From Rhodopirellula sp. (GTDB taxonomy: Bacteria > Planctomycetota > Planctomycetia > Pirellulales > Pirellulaceae): a stretch of 61,743 bases of DNA. Location: assembly GCA_002689655.1 (NCBI GenBank), contig NZHC01000049.1, positions 21,676-83,418 on the forward strand. Direction: 5' to 3'. Both the position numbers and the translations under genes were made by a program. Below are positions 20,414 to 29,943 of this stretch, one piece after another. Within the stretch, counting starts at the first letter, position 1. Each line of letters begins with the position of its first letter. Below the pieces are notes generated by a model. It was not told the origin of the DNA. It worked only from the letters and a program-made list of their open reading frames with translations, and did no database searches.

Positions 20414-22888
20414 TCAGTGATTGAACACAAATTCCCGACTGTTCAAAACGGCCCAGAAGACATCCTCGAGACCCACACTGGGGCTCGGAGCCTGCTCAAC
20501 CGCAGTTAGCAATTCCTTGCGTTCCGTCTCCGTTGGATACCGTGACAGACATCGCACGTACAAACGATCGAGCGCATCACTTACGGGTGCATCATCCTTG
20601 AGTAAATCAGCGACCACCTTACCCTGAGCAATCTTACCGCTCGTTGCGCTACCGTTGAGCAGATGTAATGCCTGTGAGAGCGATGGGTCTGTCGATGCCT
20701 CACAATCACAAACGGTCTCGCGGGGAGCTCTTCCGAATGTATCGAGAAAATACGTACTAGTTCTGCCGTCCGCAATTTGTACGGCTCGGGCACCCAATGG
20801 CAGACCGCGGAACTTCTCTTTGGTATTGGTCACCTGACTGACACAGTCAAGCATCATTTCCGCAGGAATACGTCTAACCACTGCATAAGCGTAGTTACGA
20901 GTGTCACCTTTGTTACTTTCGTTCGGAGTTGCACTCCGCTGATACGCCTGACTGTTACAAATATCACGAACCAATTGTCGAAAATCGAACTTATAAGAAG
21001 ACAATTTTTCACCGAGTTCCTGAAACAACTCTGGATTGGTCGCAGGATTACTGACACGAATATCATCCACCGGTTCCACAATGCCGACACCCATAAAGTG
21101 GGCCCAAACCCGGTTGGCAATGCTTGTCGAGAAGTAAGGATTTTCAGAACTGGTTAGCCATTCGGCCATCACGACACGACGATCCTTGCCTTTCGTGTCG
21201 GCTAAGCCACCACCAAGGAATTTTGGCTGCATGACCTGATTGGTCACTTTATGCCTGACCTCACCACTTCGTCGGTCGTAAATGATTTTTTCCCGATAGT
21301 CTTCAGCATTCTTGGTGGCTGTCTGACAGAAAAAGGCAGCAAAGCCGTAGTAATCATCCATGGTCCATCGATCCAAGGGATGATTGTGACACTGAGCACA
21401 TTGCGTTCGGATTCCCATGAATACCTGGGCGGCATTTTCGGCACGCTTCAGGGTATCGCGTTCGATCTGATAATAGTTGGTTGCAGGATTCCGAAACGTG
21501 CCACCTGTGGCACCAAACAACTCCCGGACCATTTCGTCAATTGGCACGTTCTTGGCGAACTTGTCCGTCAACCACTGGTTGTAGAGAAACGCAGATTTGT
21601 AACTTACTTGATTGGTGCTCTTAATCATCAAAAGCTGGGCAAATTTCATTGCCCAAATCTCACTGAACTCCTTGCGGCCCAAAAGACGCTCGATCAATGC
21701 TGCCCGCTTATCCTCGGCAACATCGTTCATGAACAGCTGGTACTCTTCCTCAGTGGGCAGCATTCCCGTGATATCAATCGTTACGCGACGCAGAAACTCT
21801 TCGTCTGTGCAAAGACCACTGGGCGTTATCCGGAGTTGATTGAGTTTCCTGGCAACCAGTTCATCGATGTAATTGCCTGTTACCTCTGGCGCTTCATACT
21901 GGAGGTCCTCTGGCAGAACCAGAACCTGCCGACCTTCGGTTTTGGTTTCGAAGCGTGCCATGACAAACGCCTCACCCCGAGCGCCCGCAGTAACATTCCC
22001 ATTCTTGTCCACTGCGGCAGAGGTCTCATTATTCGTCATGAATGCAGAGAGATTTGTAACATCGCGAGTTGTTCCGTCTGAGTAGTGCGCTACCGCAATG
22101 AAACGTTGCGTACTTCCCGTTCCTTCAATGACTGCCTGTGGAGGATAGATTTCGAGTTTCGCTACGCTCGGCGGTGGCGTGGCGTCCTTCAAAGCACCGG
22201 CCTCCAACCACTCTAACATCATGGAGTAATAGACACTGTCGTCGCCAAATAATTTACCACCCGTGTGTGGAACCTGACCGACTGCCTTGGTCAGAAACAG
22301 ACTGTCTTGGGGCACCGCCAAATTGATCCGCCGCATTCCAATCTGTCTTGTGATTCGCGTGTAGTCACCTGCGGGATCGTAACCAAACAGGCTAATCATA
22401 AATCCATCTTTGCCACGTGCGGCGCCGTGACAACTTCCCGTGTTACAACCACTGCGGGTCATGATCGGCACAATGTCTTTTTCAAAGCTGATGGGAAGCT
22501 TTTCAGTGCTACTTCCAACTTTCACTGGAATCCTGACCTGACTGACACCATTGTCGCATATCAATTCCGTTTCGCCATCAGCCAGCGGCAACAGCCGGTT
22601 ACCCTCAATCTTGGCAAACTTACCATCCGCAACCGTCCAATTCGCGGAATCAGTGACGTCAAGCGTAACATCATCTTCGCGTCGCACGATGGCCACAAAC
22701 GATTGATAGTCGCGAGCGGTGTCGAGCCGAATCGTCTCGGGATAAACAGACAAAATCCCTGCTGACTTTAACGGGCTTTTCGAAGCGGAGGCAGAAGTTG
22801 CTGCTGTTACAGGCTCCGGTTCAGCCGCCTTCGTCGCCGAGGCAATGAAACAGGTGAGAGCAAGAGTTACGGACAGTCGACGCATCAT
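20414..22888 (-). CDS. DUF1549/DUF1553 protein with Ig-like and cytochrome-type motifs
   Basis: The signal peptide (RRLSVTLALTCFIASATKA) is followed by a BIG2/Ig-like domain (ILSVYPETIRLDTARDYQSF). A cysteine segment typical of the family follows (CNTGSCHGAARGKDGF.. LFGYDP). Next are a second BIG2 domain (LEIYPPQAVIEGTGSTQRF), then DUF1549 (FLRRVTIDITGMLPTEEEY) with CAQCHNHPLDRW, and DUF1553 (NPYFSTSIANRVWAHFMGVG) at the C-terminus. These families are found mainly in Planctomycetes and Verrucomicrobia, nearly always next to DUF1501 genes as here; their biochemical role is not established. The start at 22888 is the first of two ATGs and has AAGG about 7 bases upstream; the frame is open to 23002. 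Confidence 0.92.
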   Translation of the reverse strand: MMRRLSVTLALTCFIASATKAAEPEPVTAATSASASKSPLKSAGILSVYPETIRLDTARDYQSFVAIVRREDDVTLDVTDSANWTVADGKFAKIEGNRLLPLADGETELICDNGVSQVRIPVKVGSSTEKLPISFEKDIVPIMTRSGCNTGSCHGAARGKDGFMISLFGYDPAGDYTRITRQIGMRRINLAVPQDSLFLTKAVGQVPHTGGKLFGDDSVYYSMMLEWLEAGALKDATPPPSVAKLEIYPPQAVIEGTGSTQRFIAVAHYSDGTTRDVTNLSAFMTNNETSAAVDKNGNVTAGARGEAFVMARFETKTEGRQVLVLPEDLQYEAPEVTGNYIDELVARKLNQLRITPSGLCTDEEFLRRVTIDITGMLPTEEEYQLFMNDVAEDKRAALIERLLGRKEFSEIWAMKFAQLLMIKSTNQVSYKSAFLYNQWLTDKFAKNVPIDEMVRELFGATGGTFRNPATNYYQIERDTLKRAENAAQVFMGIRTQCAQCHNHPLDRWTMDDYYGFAAFFCQTATKNAEDYREKIIYDRRSGEVRHKVTNQVMQPKFLGGGLADTKGKDRRVVMAEWLTSSENPYFSTSIANRVWAHFMGVGIVEPVDDIRVSNPATNPELFQELGEKLSSYKFDFRQLVRDICNSQAYQRSATPNESNKGDTRNYAYAVVRRIPAEMMLDCVSQVTNTKEKFRGLPLGARAVQIADGRTSTYFLDTFGRAPRETVCDCEASTDPSLSQALHLLNGSATSGKIAQGKVVADLLKDDAPVSDALDRLYVRCLSRYPTETERKELLTAVEQAPSPSVGLEDVFWAVLNSREFVFNH

Positions 22889-23049
22889 GTTGATACCTTC
22901 GGGTCTTTCCATCTGACTGGAAAGCGATATCCCAGTCTGGTTAGTGAGTTGGTTGTCTATGTTTTTATCGGTCTCTAGGAACAGCCTGTAGTCACGATTC
23001 AAGCGTCTCTACTACTGTCCCAGTTGTTCTATCTATTACTCAGAAACGA

Positions 23050-25497
23050 CTATTCCGGGGCTTCGGTTTTCCCCTGTCGCATCAACCTCAGTTGCTCAAG
23101 CCGGCTAAGTGGTTTCTTCTTAACCGGAGCAGGTGGCTTAGCCGCTGGCTTGGCGGTCGGTTTGGCCGGAACCGGCTTCGGCTTGGTAACAGGAGCGGGA
23201 ATAGGCTTATCCACCTGCAGTGTGCCTGTACCCTGAGTCTGCTTGATGATCCCCTTGTCATTGCTTACCGTCGCACGGACAACGAGCGTTTTATGTTGGC
23301 CAACGCGGGCCTTTTCACCAACTTTGACAGAGAAACTAAGCTGCTCCGTGTCTTTAGTGACCGCGACTTTGCTCTGCTCGCACACGACACCTGCGGGCAA
23401 GCCTACCAACTCAAGCTCACATGTTCCTTCAAAGTCCCGAAGCACTTCCACATCAACAAGGACATCCGCGTCCGCATTTAATTCTGCCGAAGTTTTTGGA
23501 AACTCAAAAGCAAATAAACGATCTTCGATCGTGAGAGTTGCGGGCATCGTGGCGATCTCGTTTCCACCTACAACGGCGTAAACAATGACCGGCCATTCCC
23601 CAATGGCTGCTGATGAATTCGCGGTGACGGAGATCTTGGCCTCGTTCTTGCCTTGCGGGATGGTCACGCTTGCCGTCGAACCAATTCCGGGTGGGTTGTA
23701 CAACATGCGTACCGGGATAGCACCCTCGAATCCACCACGTTCGACCTTCACAACAAGTTCCATTGAACCATTACGAACGATGGGCACCTGTGGCTGGACG
23801 ATTTCGAAACTGCACGGCGATGCTTTGATCACCGATACTGCTGCACGATCGGCGTTGTAGTCATAGACGACGCTATTGTTTTGGCCGATCAACAACTGAT
23901 GTCGTTGGGTGTATCGGCCCACCGTAGGATTGTCAGTAATTTTCCCGACAAAATTGACTAAACGCCCGTCCAGTTTCGCTTCTGAAGTTGCACTCAACAA
24001 AAGGGGAACAGTCGTGCGATTGGCTGGCATCTGGATCGGAGTGATTGTCACTCCCTCTGGCAGGTTTAATCCAGTGATATCGATTGCCCCGCCCAATCGT
24101 TGACGAGTCGCATTGATCATCACAGCAGCGTTATTGCCCTGAGGCACATTAATCTGGGTCGCCACATATCGCTGACGGTCTGGCAGCGTCAAAACCAAGT
24201 CGGGTTGCACCAATTGTACCTCAAGGCGGTAGGCATAACCGGGTCCACCATTCCGAAGATGGTCATTGACACTGACATGGTAAACCCCGTCTGCTGGAAT
24301 CTTGTAATCCAACCGACTATCTGGACCACCAGAGTCATCGTTTCCTCCGACTCGACTGCCGGCAGCGTTGTAGACGTTGATCACACCATCTAACTCTGAA
24401 CGCAAAATTTTTCGAGCAAAAAGCTTGATGGAAACTGTTTCATTTTTCTTTGCTTCAAAGCTGAAGAAATCCGCATCACCTGGTTCACCAACGAAGCCAC
24501 AGAACGCCCCTGGCAAGGCACCGACGGTCGACTCTTTGAAGCTATTGTTTGGCTCCTGCTCGACTACATTCGGCATCTCCTGAACCCGAATAAAGTTAGG
24601 CGAAGGGCTAACACCTTGGTCGTTAGCCACCACCAGCGGGAACGCGTCCTGAGCTTGGCTTGGTAGCTGTACTTTTTCAATCCAAGCATCACCCATTGCC
24701 GACACAAAGGTCATGTCAATCAGTGCGCCGGGTGGCCCACCAGCCGGAACAACAGCGATTGGCCTCGGGAACGAGCCCACATGCAATCGATAACGATCAT
24801 TATTTCCCCCGAAAGAACTGTCTCTCACCACAATGATGTACTTGCCATCAGCAGGAGCTCGCATGGAACACAAGCAGTCCTGCTGTAGCAACGGTGCATC
24901 GTCACTGGTAGCCATCTCGAACCGCTCCGAGTTCAGAATTGCTACATAGGGATCAAAGAATGGATTACTCCGTCCTTTTTTGATACGAACGCCTTCCAAC
25001 TCGGCCGTCAGACTTTCCCCCGCTTTCAGTTCGACGGCGTAATAGTCTTCATCCTCTCGAGCAACAGCGCCCTCGACTGTGACATTCTTTTCGATGACCT
25101 GCGGTGTGGCAAATTCGCTGTTAGGCTCTTTTTCCTCCACATTAGGCAGAACTCCAACACTAAACATCATGACGTTGCTCAGGCCGGTCTCACTCACAAG
25201 GCGAATCGGGTAAAGCCCAGGTGCAGAATCAGCAGGAACCTCAAATTCCACCTCCACCTTTGAGGCACTGACCGGCTTGACCGATTTCACATTGATTCCT
25301 TCACGGTCGACAATGATTTGTCGACTGTCACTCAAACGCGATCCGGTGATCACCACCGTTTGCGTGGTACCACGCTGCATGCCACGCGGCGTAGAACTGA
25401 CAATATCTGGTTTATAGGCCTGAGCCGTTCCCGTGATGCCAAGCAGAAGAAGACAACCGAAGAGTGAAACAGGTCTTTGCCACATGTTAGTCATCAT
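23050..25497 (-). CDS. Secreted IPT and pre-peptidase domain protein
   Basis: The signal peptide (WQRPVSLFGCLLLLGITGTAQA) is followed by an IPT/TIG-like Ig domain (PRGMQRGTTQTVVITGSRL). Two bacterial pre-peptidase C-terminal-type domains follow, each opened by the EPNS/EPNN signature (EEKEPNSEFATPQVI and VEQEPNNSFKES) with D.D.F/Y patches that bind calcium or ligand in the family. Further beta-sandwich stretches lead to a Pro/Ala/Lys-rich tail ending in a charged helix. No catalytic site is visible, so this is probably a binding or structural surface protein. ATGs at 25497, 25494 and 25485 are all possible starts. It lies 68 bases after the DUF1501 gene and 161 bases before the DUF1549 gene, in one direction, so it is probably in the same operon. 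Confidence 0.85.
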   Translation of the reverse strand: MMTNMWQRPVSLFGCLLLLGITGTAQAYKPDIVSSTPRGMQRGTTQTVVITGSRLSDSRQIIVDREGINVKSVKPVSASKVEVEFEVPADSAPGLYPIRLVSETGLSNVMMFSVGVLPNVEEKEPNSEFATPQVIEKNVTVEGAVAREDEDYYAVELKAGESLTAELEGVRIKKGRSNPFFDPYVAILNSERFEMATSDDAPLLQQDCLCSMRAPADGKYIIVVRDSSFGGNNDRYRLHVGSFPRPIAVVPAGGPPGALIDMTFVSAMGDAWIEKVQLPSQAQDAFPLVVANDQGVSPSPNFIRVQEMPNVVEQEPNNSFKESTVGALPGAFCGFVGEPGDADFFSFEAKKNETVSIKLFARKILRSELDGVINVYNAAGSRVGGNDDSGGPDSRLDYKIPADGVYHVSVNDHLRNGGPGYAYRLEVQLVQPDLVLTLPDRQRYVATQINVPQGNNAAVMINATRQRLGGAIDITGLNLPEGVTITPIQMPANRTTVPLLLSATSEAKLDGRLVNFVGKITDNPTVGRYTQRHQLLIGQNNSVVYDYNADRAAVSVIKASPCSFEIVQPQVPIVRNGSMELVVKVERGGFEGAIPVRMLYNPPGIGSTASVTIPQGKNEAKISVTANSSAAIGEWPVIVYAVVGGNEIATMPATLTIEDRLFAFEFPKTSAELNADADVLVDVEVLRDFEGTCELELVGLPAGVVCEQSKVAVTKDTEQLSFSVKVGEKARVGQHKTLVVRATVSNDKGIIKQTQGTGTLQVDKPIPAPVTKPKPVPAKPTAKPAAKPPAPVKKKPLSRLEQLRLMRQGKTEAPE

Positions 25498-25565
25498 TGG
25501 TTATGGATGGATTCAAACAACTGGAAAGGTACACAGCCAGCATCCTGCAGCCCGCATACAGAAAA

Positions 25566-26870
25566 CTAGGCCACAATTTCCTTAAGCACCTTGCCGCCGT
25601 CCACAATCTCGATGGGACGATCTCCAGGAGCCATCAACTCCTTGTCGGCAACAATCCCCAACTGGTGGTACATCGTCGTGGCAAGATCGGCAGGCCCAAC
25701 AGGATCAAATTCAGGCTCAGACGCAGTTGCGTTGGACGCACCGTAAATCGAGCCACCTTTGATACCACCACCCGCAAGCATGACACTGAAGACTTTCGGA
25801 TAATGATCACGGCCAGCATCCTTATTGACCTTGGGAGTACGGCCGAATTCACTGCTCACCATCACGAGGGTCGAGTCGAGAAGCCCCCGTTGCTCAAGGT
25901 CGAGAATCAACTGCGACAACGCCTGATCCAGAGGTGGCATGGTGCGTTTCATGGCAGCATTGATACCGGTGTGCATGTCCCAACCACCGTAGGTCAAGGT
26001 GACCAAACGACAGCCAGCCTCGACCAATCGACGTGCCATCAGCAAACGCTGGCCTGCCTGATTTTCACCATAAGCAGCTTTCATTTTGCTGTCTTCTTTG
26101 CCAAGGTCAAATGCTGCTTTTGCCTCACCCGAACCTAACAAGCTGTAAGCACGCTCGTAGAACGTATCCATCGCCTGCACCCCGTCAGCGTTCGTCATCG
26201 CACTGAACTTCTTGTTGACGGAAGCCAATGCTGCTTGTCGACGTGCGAAACGGGCGTCATCGACACCACCATACAAATCGAGGTCACGAACCTTGAAGTT
26301 ACTGCTGGCAGGGTCACTCCCCAAGGCGAACGCCCCATAGGAAGAACTCAAATATCCCGTTCCTGCAAACTCATTAGGCTGATTGGGAATGCACACGTAT
26401 GGAGGCAGATTGTTCCGAGGTCCATATTCGTGACTCACAACCGCGCCAAAACTTGGATACTTCAACGCCGGACTAGGCTTGTAACCGGTGAACATATTGT
26501 GAGTGCCACGCTCATGAGCCGCCTCACCATGAGTCATCGACCGAATGACGCAAAGCCGATCTGCAATGCCAGCCAATTTCGGGACAGACTCACAAAAGAT
26601 CTCACCAGTGTTTGTTTTCACTGGCTTCATCTCACCTCGATACTCGATCGGGCTGTAAGGCTTGGGATCCCAACTTTCCTGATGAGCCATACCGCCAGGT
26701 AAATAAACGTGAATCACGCTCTTTGCTTTGGCTTCGATAAAATCGTAGTGCTTCTGTTCTGCTGCCGCCTTTTCCATCCACAACAGCTGTGGCAGAGAGA
26801 TCCCTAATCCACCGAAGGTTCCGGCAGTAAGAAATCCACGTCTGCTAAAGGGGTTTCCGTGACAACGCAT
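25566..26870 (-). CDS. DUF1501 family protein with Tat signal
   Basis: The N-terminus has a twin-arginine signal (FSRRGFLTAGTFGGLGISLPQ), so the protein is exported folded. IHVYLPGGMAHQESWDPKP, SMTHGEAAHERGTHNMFTGY, TLTYGGWDMHTGI and VMVSSEFGRTPKVN are DUF1501 landmarks. The family resembles the alkaline phosphatase/sulfatase superfamily and the DHxxxxH-type pattern (GRDHYPKVFSVMLAGGGIKGG) is present near the end, but no activity is proven. Tat export fits a metal-containing fold. It is the first gene of the group running to 16933, so the operon promoter should lie in 26871-27362. Length (434 aa) is normal for the family. Confidence 0.93.
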   Translation of the reverse strand: MRCHGNPFSRRGFLTAGTFGGLGISLPQLLWMEKAAAEQKHYDFIEAKAKSVIHVYLPGGMAHQESWDPKPYSPIEYRGEMKPVKTNTGEIFCESVPKLAGIADRLCVIRSMTHGEAAHERGTHNMFTGYKPSPALKYPSFGAVVSHEYGPRNNLPPYVCIPNQPNEFAGTGYLSSSYGAFALGSDPASSNFKVRDLDLYGGVDDARFARRQAALASVNKKFSAMTNADGVQAMDTFYERAYSLLGSGEAKAAFDLGKEDSKMKAAYGENQAGQRLLMARRLVEAGCRLVTLTYGGWDMHTGINAAMKRTMPPLDQALSQLILDLEQRGLLDSTLVMVSSEFGRTPKVNKDAGRDHYPKVFSVMLAGGGIKGGSIYGASNATASEPEFDPVGPADLATTMYHQLGIVADKELMAPGDRPIEIVDGGKVLKEIVA

Positions 26871-27362
26871 GGCTGTAAAGCTCCCAATCGTGATTTATGA
26901 ATGGACTGTTTCTTTGATTTTTTTCTCAGCGACACAACTAGCAGGCGATCCAACTGGACCGATGTTGATGTCTCACTGTCAATATTTTTCGCTGCTGAAC
27001 TCTTCTACGAGATGAATCTCATTACTTGTTGCTGCTGCGGGTTGTGTCAGAATTACCCTTTAAAATGCATTACTCCACGATTTCGATTTCACAGATGAAT
27101 CTGATTACAAAATCCGTCGATTCCCTAGAGGAGTAACGATTATTTATTTCTACAGGCGGGCACAGTAACAGTGTTCGGGCGCTGTTGCTGAGTGTGTTGT
27201 GGATGGTTGTGACTAAGTGTAGTCCGTATTAAGGACTGCGTCAGCCTTAAATCGACCAGAAAAGGTAGCATCAGATCCCTAAGATTGTCAAATCTACCCC
27301 CAATCTACCGATATTCACTTGTTTACTATTCTTGAAATAGATGTGTTCAACCCAGAAAGCCC
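26871..27362. other. Intergenic region upstream of the DUF1501 operon
   Basis: These 492 bases hold no convincing gene. The region is AT-richer than its surroundings and should contain the operon promoter. A near-identical 15-base word (AGATGAATCT, then C or G, then ATTAC) occurs at about 27011 and 27092, about 80 bases apart, and may be a paired regulatory site. Confidence 0.4.
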
Positions 27363-28616
27363 TCATTTGACTCGATAGAGTGTGCTATCACTGCGTATGA
27401 GTAAATCATTTGATACAACACCCGGTGAAGAGCGGAAAATCTCACCTTGTCCCTCACCGATGCTGTTCCTGGACACCAACTCGAACTTTTCCCCCGGCTT
27501 GAGTACCACCACACTCCCGTCCTCGGCCAAAGCGTAAATCCGTCCACCTGCTGCGATCGGGGATCCAGAATAATTCCCCCCAAGACGCTCCTTCCACAAT
27601 TCCTCGCCAGTGCTTGCATCGTAGCCCGTGGCAATTCCCGACATGCTGATCGCAACCAGACAGTCGTTCACCAAGATAGGGGATGGCAAGTCTCTCCCGC
27701 CGCGTCTTTCGGTGTGCCACACCATGTGGGTCTGGGTCACATCCCCTCGACCTCCGGGCCTGACCGCATACACGTCGCCAGACTTGCCATTGACAACATA
27801 AAGGAGGCCATTCCCCCACACGGGGACGGGTGTCCCACGTCCATTGAAACCATTGCAATTCCAAAGAGGCTCGCCTGTGTTGGGATTGTAGGCCGAGACC
27901 CCGAACTCTCCATTCAGGATCAATTCTGGCCGTTCCTTCACATCTATCACGATGGGGGTACTCCAACCACCGCGTGGCTTTGCCTCACGGGGAGTTCGCC
28001 AAACCTCACTGCCTGTTTTTCGATCCAACGCGATCAGATAGGACTTTCCCTCTGCATCACAGTTTTGAATCACCATCTCATTGAAAATGATTGGCGATGC
28101 ACCCACACCCCACCCGCCCGGAAATGTCCCCAAGTTCTTCGACCATAATTTTGAACCATCGTTGTCAAAACAGTGCAAGCCACCCGCACCAAAAAAAGCG
28201 ATCACTCGCTCCCCATCAGTTACACAGCTTGGAGTAGCCCAGCTGTTCATTTTGTGGAGTGATTCTCCAGGAACCACTGCCGCTGTCTTATCCCAGAGAA
28301 CCTTGCCCGACTTGGTATCAAGACACAAGACGTGTCGCTCAACTCGATCTCCCTCAGCCACTGCTCCCGTGAGAAAGATCCGATCATCCCACTGGATAGG
28401 CGATGAGTGACCAGAAACGGGCAATTTTGATTGCCAAACGACATTACCATCGCCAAAGTTAACGGGAACCTTCACTGCACGACTGATTCCGGTTCCCTCG
28501 GGTCCTCGGAATCGTGACCAATGGGCTGGCTCGGTTGCCGCCGAATGGACAACAGTGACCATAGTGATGGAAACCATCAGGACTGTCTCAGCAGCCAAAC
28601 AGGAGGGTCGGAACAT
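27363..28616 (-). CDS. Secreted PQQ-type beta-propeller protein (BamB-like repeats)
   Basis: After a signal-like N-terminus (about 27 residues, ending HSAATEP) comes a conserved start WSRFRGPEGTGIS, typical of planctomycete PQQ-binding-like repeat proteins. Several blades follow with the repeat pattern A.D..TG...W (LDTKSGKVLWDK, LDRKTGSEVWRT, YNPNTGEPLWN, YDASTGEELWKERLGG). The fold is an eight-bladed propeller like BamB or quinoprotein dehydrogenases. No catalytic Asp/Glu set for PQQ is evident, so a binding or scaffold role is as likely as an enzyme. It is transcribed alone; the DUF1501 gene starts ~490 bases downstream on the same strand. Confidence 0.88.
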   Translation of the reverse strand: MFRPSCLAAETVLMVSITMVTVVHSAATEPAHWSRFRGPEGTGISRAVKVPVNFGDGNVVWQSKLPVSGHSSPIQWDDRIFLTGAVAEGDRVERHVLCLDTKSGKVLWDKTAAVVPGESLHKMNSWATPSCVTDGERVIAFFGAGGLHCFDNDGSKLWSKNLGTFPGGWGVGASPIIFNEMVIQNCDAEGKSYLIALDRKTGSEVWRTPREAKPRGGWSTPIVIDVKERPELILNGEFGVSAYNPNTGEPLWNCNGFNGRGTPVPVWGNGLLYVVNGKSGDVYAVRPGGRGDVTQTHMVWHTERRGGRDLPSPILVNDCLVAISMSGIATGYDASTGEELWKERLGGNYSGSPIAAGGRIYALAEDGSVVVLKPGEKFELVSRNSIGEGQGEIFRSSPGVVSNDLLIRSDSTLYRVK

Positions 28617-28920
28617 GATTCAGTTCTCGGTTTTTGTATTCGGATTTTCAGTTCGATTTCGAATCAACAGCATAGCCCAGCGTTATATCACAGATTCACG
28701 TCGCGGCTCATCACAGGTATGCCAAGCTCACCCGAGCGACGTCACCTGCAGACGTCACATTTCAGACACCAGGCTGTGAGGCGTGCGGCCCCGGCTTTCG
28801 GAACTAAGCCGGACTTTCGGACCTAAGGCTGTTTGTACCCTATGACGAAGCCCCCACCCATCAGTCATGCTTTCAATGAGTCATGCTTTCAATGCAAATT
28901 TTCAAATCAGCGTCATCGCA
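28617..28920. repeat. Divergent intergenic region with short tandem repeats
   Basis: No gene is seen. A perfect 16-base tandem duplication (AGTCATGCTTTCAATG) occupies 28863-28894, just before the FkbM reading frame. An imperfect ~19-base tandem pair (CTTTCGGAaCTAAG / CTTTCGGAcCTAAG) lies at about 28795-28830, and GACGTCAC occurs twice near 28740-28760. This clustering suggests replication slippage or regulatory direct repeats. Confidence 0.55.
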
Positions 28921-29100
28921 ATGGTATCGAATCGCGATAGCATAACAAGACGGATCAAGCACTTCCTCAATCCACTGCAACGTCTGAGCATTCACTACTC
29001 AAAGGCCACTCACGATCGCCATACAAAAGACCCGATTCAGAGGCTACGAGCTTCACTACGAAAACAAGCCGGCTACCAACTCGATGATTCGAGCAAGTGA
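28921..29100 (+). pseudogene. N-terminal part of the FkbM methyltransferase gene, out of frame
   Basis: The ATG at 28921 opens a frame (MVSNRDSITRRIKHFLNPLQ...) that looks like the helical N-terminus of FkbM-type methyltransferases. It ends at a TGA at 29098-29100 in the wrong frame. The downstream methyltransferase frame continues upstream of its first ATG with family-like residues (RFRGYELHYENKPATNS) back to a stop at 28985, with no ATG, GTG or TTG. The two parts would join if one base were removed near 29030-29040. This looks like a frameshift mutation or a sequencing error. Confidence 0.5.
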
Positions 29101-29749
29101 CGAGTTCCCTTCTTTTTTCGAACCTCGCGACTCTGAACCTTTGATCATCGACTGCGGCGCCAACATTGGCGTTTCCGTTCTTGAGTGGAAAACTCGTTGG
29201 CCCATGTCTCGTATTATCTGCTTTGAACCAGACCCGGATGCATTCAGACTGCTGACACTTAACATGGAACGCAATGACATTCCGGGCGTGCAATGCATTC
29301 ACGCTGCGGTTGCTGACTTCGACGGAGAGACTCTGCTGTTCGGTGACATGGGACCCGGTGCTGATGCCAGAGGAAATTCCATCCAAGCATCCTGGGGTCA
29401 ACGTGACGCCAGCGAATCGGTGGAGGTGGCCTGCTGCAAGCTCTCACCCTACCTGGCCAACCATGACGTGTCTTTTTTGAAAATGGACATCGAAGGTGCA
29501 GAAGAAAGTGTGCTTCGTGAATCCTTCAGTGAATTACACAAAGTAGACGCTCTCTACGTGGAGGTACACGAGACCGACGAAATGGTGGAACAAAATTCAA
29601 GCGATCGCATCGAAAAGCTACTACTGAAATCCAGCTTTCACATGGAAAGAGAATTGCGGTTTCAACCTCATTCACTGCCACCAGACCTGAGCGCATGGCA
29701 ACAGAGTGTCAATGCAAATCAAACCCAATTCCTTGCTTGGCGTGATTAA
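29084..29749 (+). CDS. FkbM family SAM-dependent methyltransferase (probably 5'-frameshifted)
   Basis: The SAM-binding motif I is clear (LIIDCGANIGVSVLEW), followed by the acidic end of strand 2 (IICFEPDPDAFRLL). Motifs VQCIHAAVADFDGETLLF and the FkbM signature SFLKMDIEGAEESVLRE also follow; the Asp-Glu pair in the latter is characteristic. FkbM enzymes O-methylate sugars or hydroxyls in polysaccharides and secondary metabolites; the substrate here is unknown. The ATG at 29084 is the first in frame but falls inside the domain: residues encoded upstream in the same frame still look like protein, and the missing N-terminus lies in another frame from 28921. The gene may therefore be inactive, or the assembly may carry a single-base error. 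Confidence 0.8.
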   Translation: MIRASDEFPSFFEPRDSEPLIIDCGANIGVSVLEWKTRWPMSRIICFEPDPDAFRLLTLNMERNDIPGVQCIHAAVADFDGETLLFGDMGPGADARGNSIQASWGQRDASESVEVACCKLSPYLANHDVSFLKMDIEGAEESVLRESFSELHKVDALYVEVHETDEMVEQNSSDRIEKLLLKSSFHMERELRFQPHSLPPDLSAWQQSVNANQTQFLAWRD

Positions 29750-29943
29750 TCTCCTGCTCAAAGTGTGTGATCTCCATTTTGAATTTGGCGTTAAAATAGT
29801 GCCTCACGAACTGTAAATTTTCAAAAGCCAGGTAACATTAGGGCGCAAGACAGAATTTCGCGACTATTCTGTTTCCGAAAGCGATCGCTATACTTGTAAT
29901 TGATCGGTTCTTTTCTGCGTGCTTTGCTGGTGCTGCTTCGTTG

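Noticed and set aside
21251-22081. 276-codon + strand frame inside the DUF1549 gene
   Set aside because: Antisense to a strongly supported gene with conserved DUF1549/DUF1553 motifs.
23050-23230. Repetitive Pro/Ala/Lys codons considered as a possible CRISPR-like or tandem DNA repeat
   Set aside because: The repeats are codon-level and irregular, encoding the Pro-rich tail of the pre-peptidase protein; no spacer structure.
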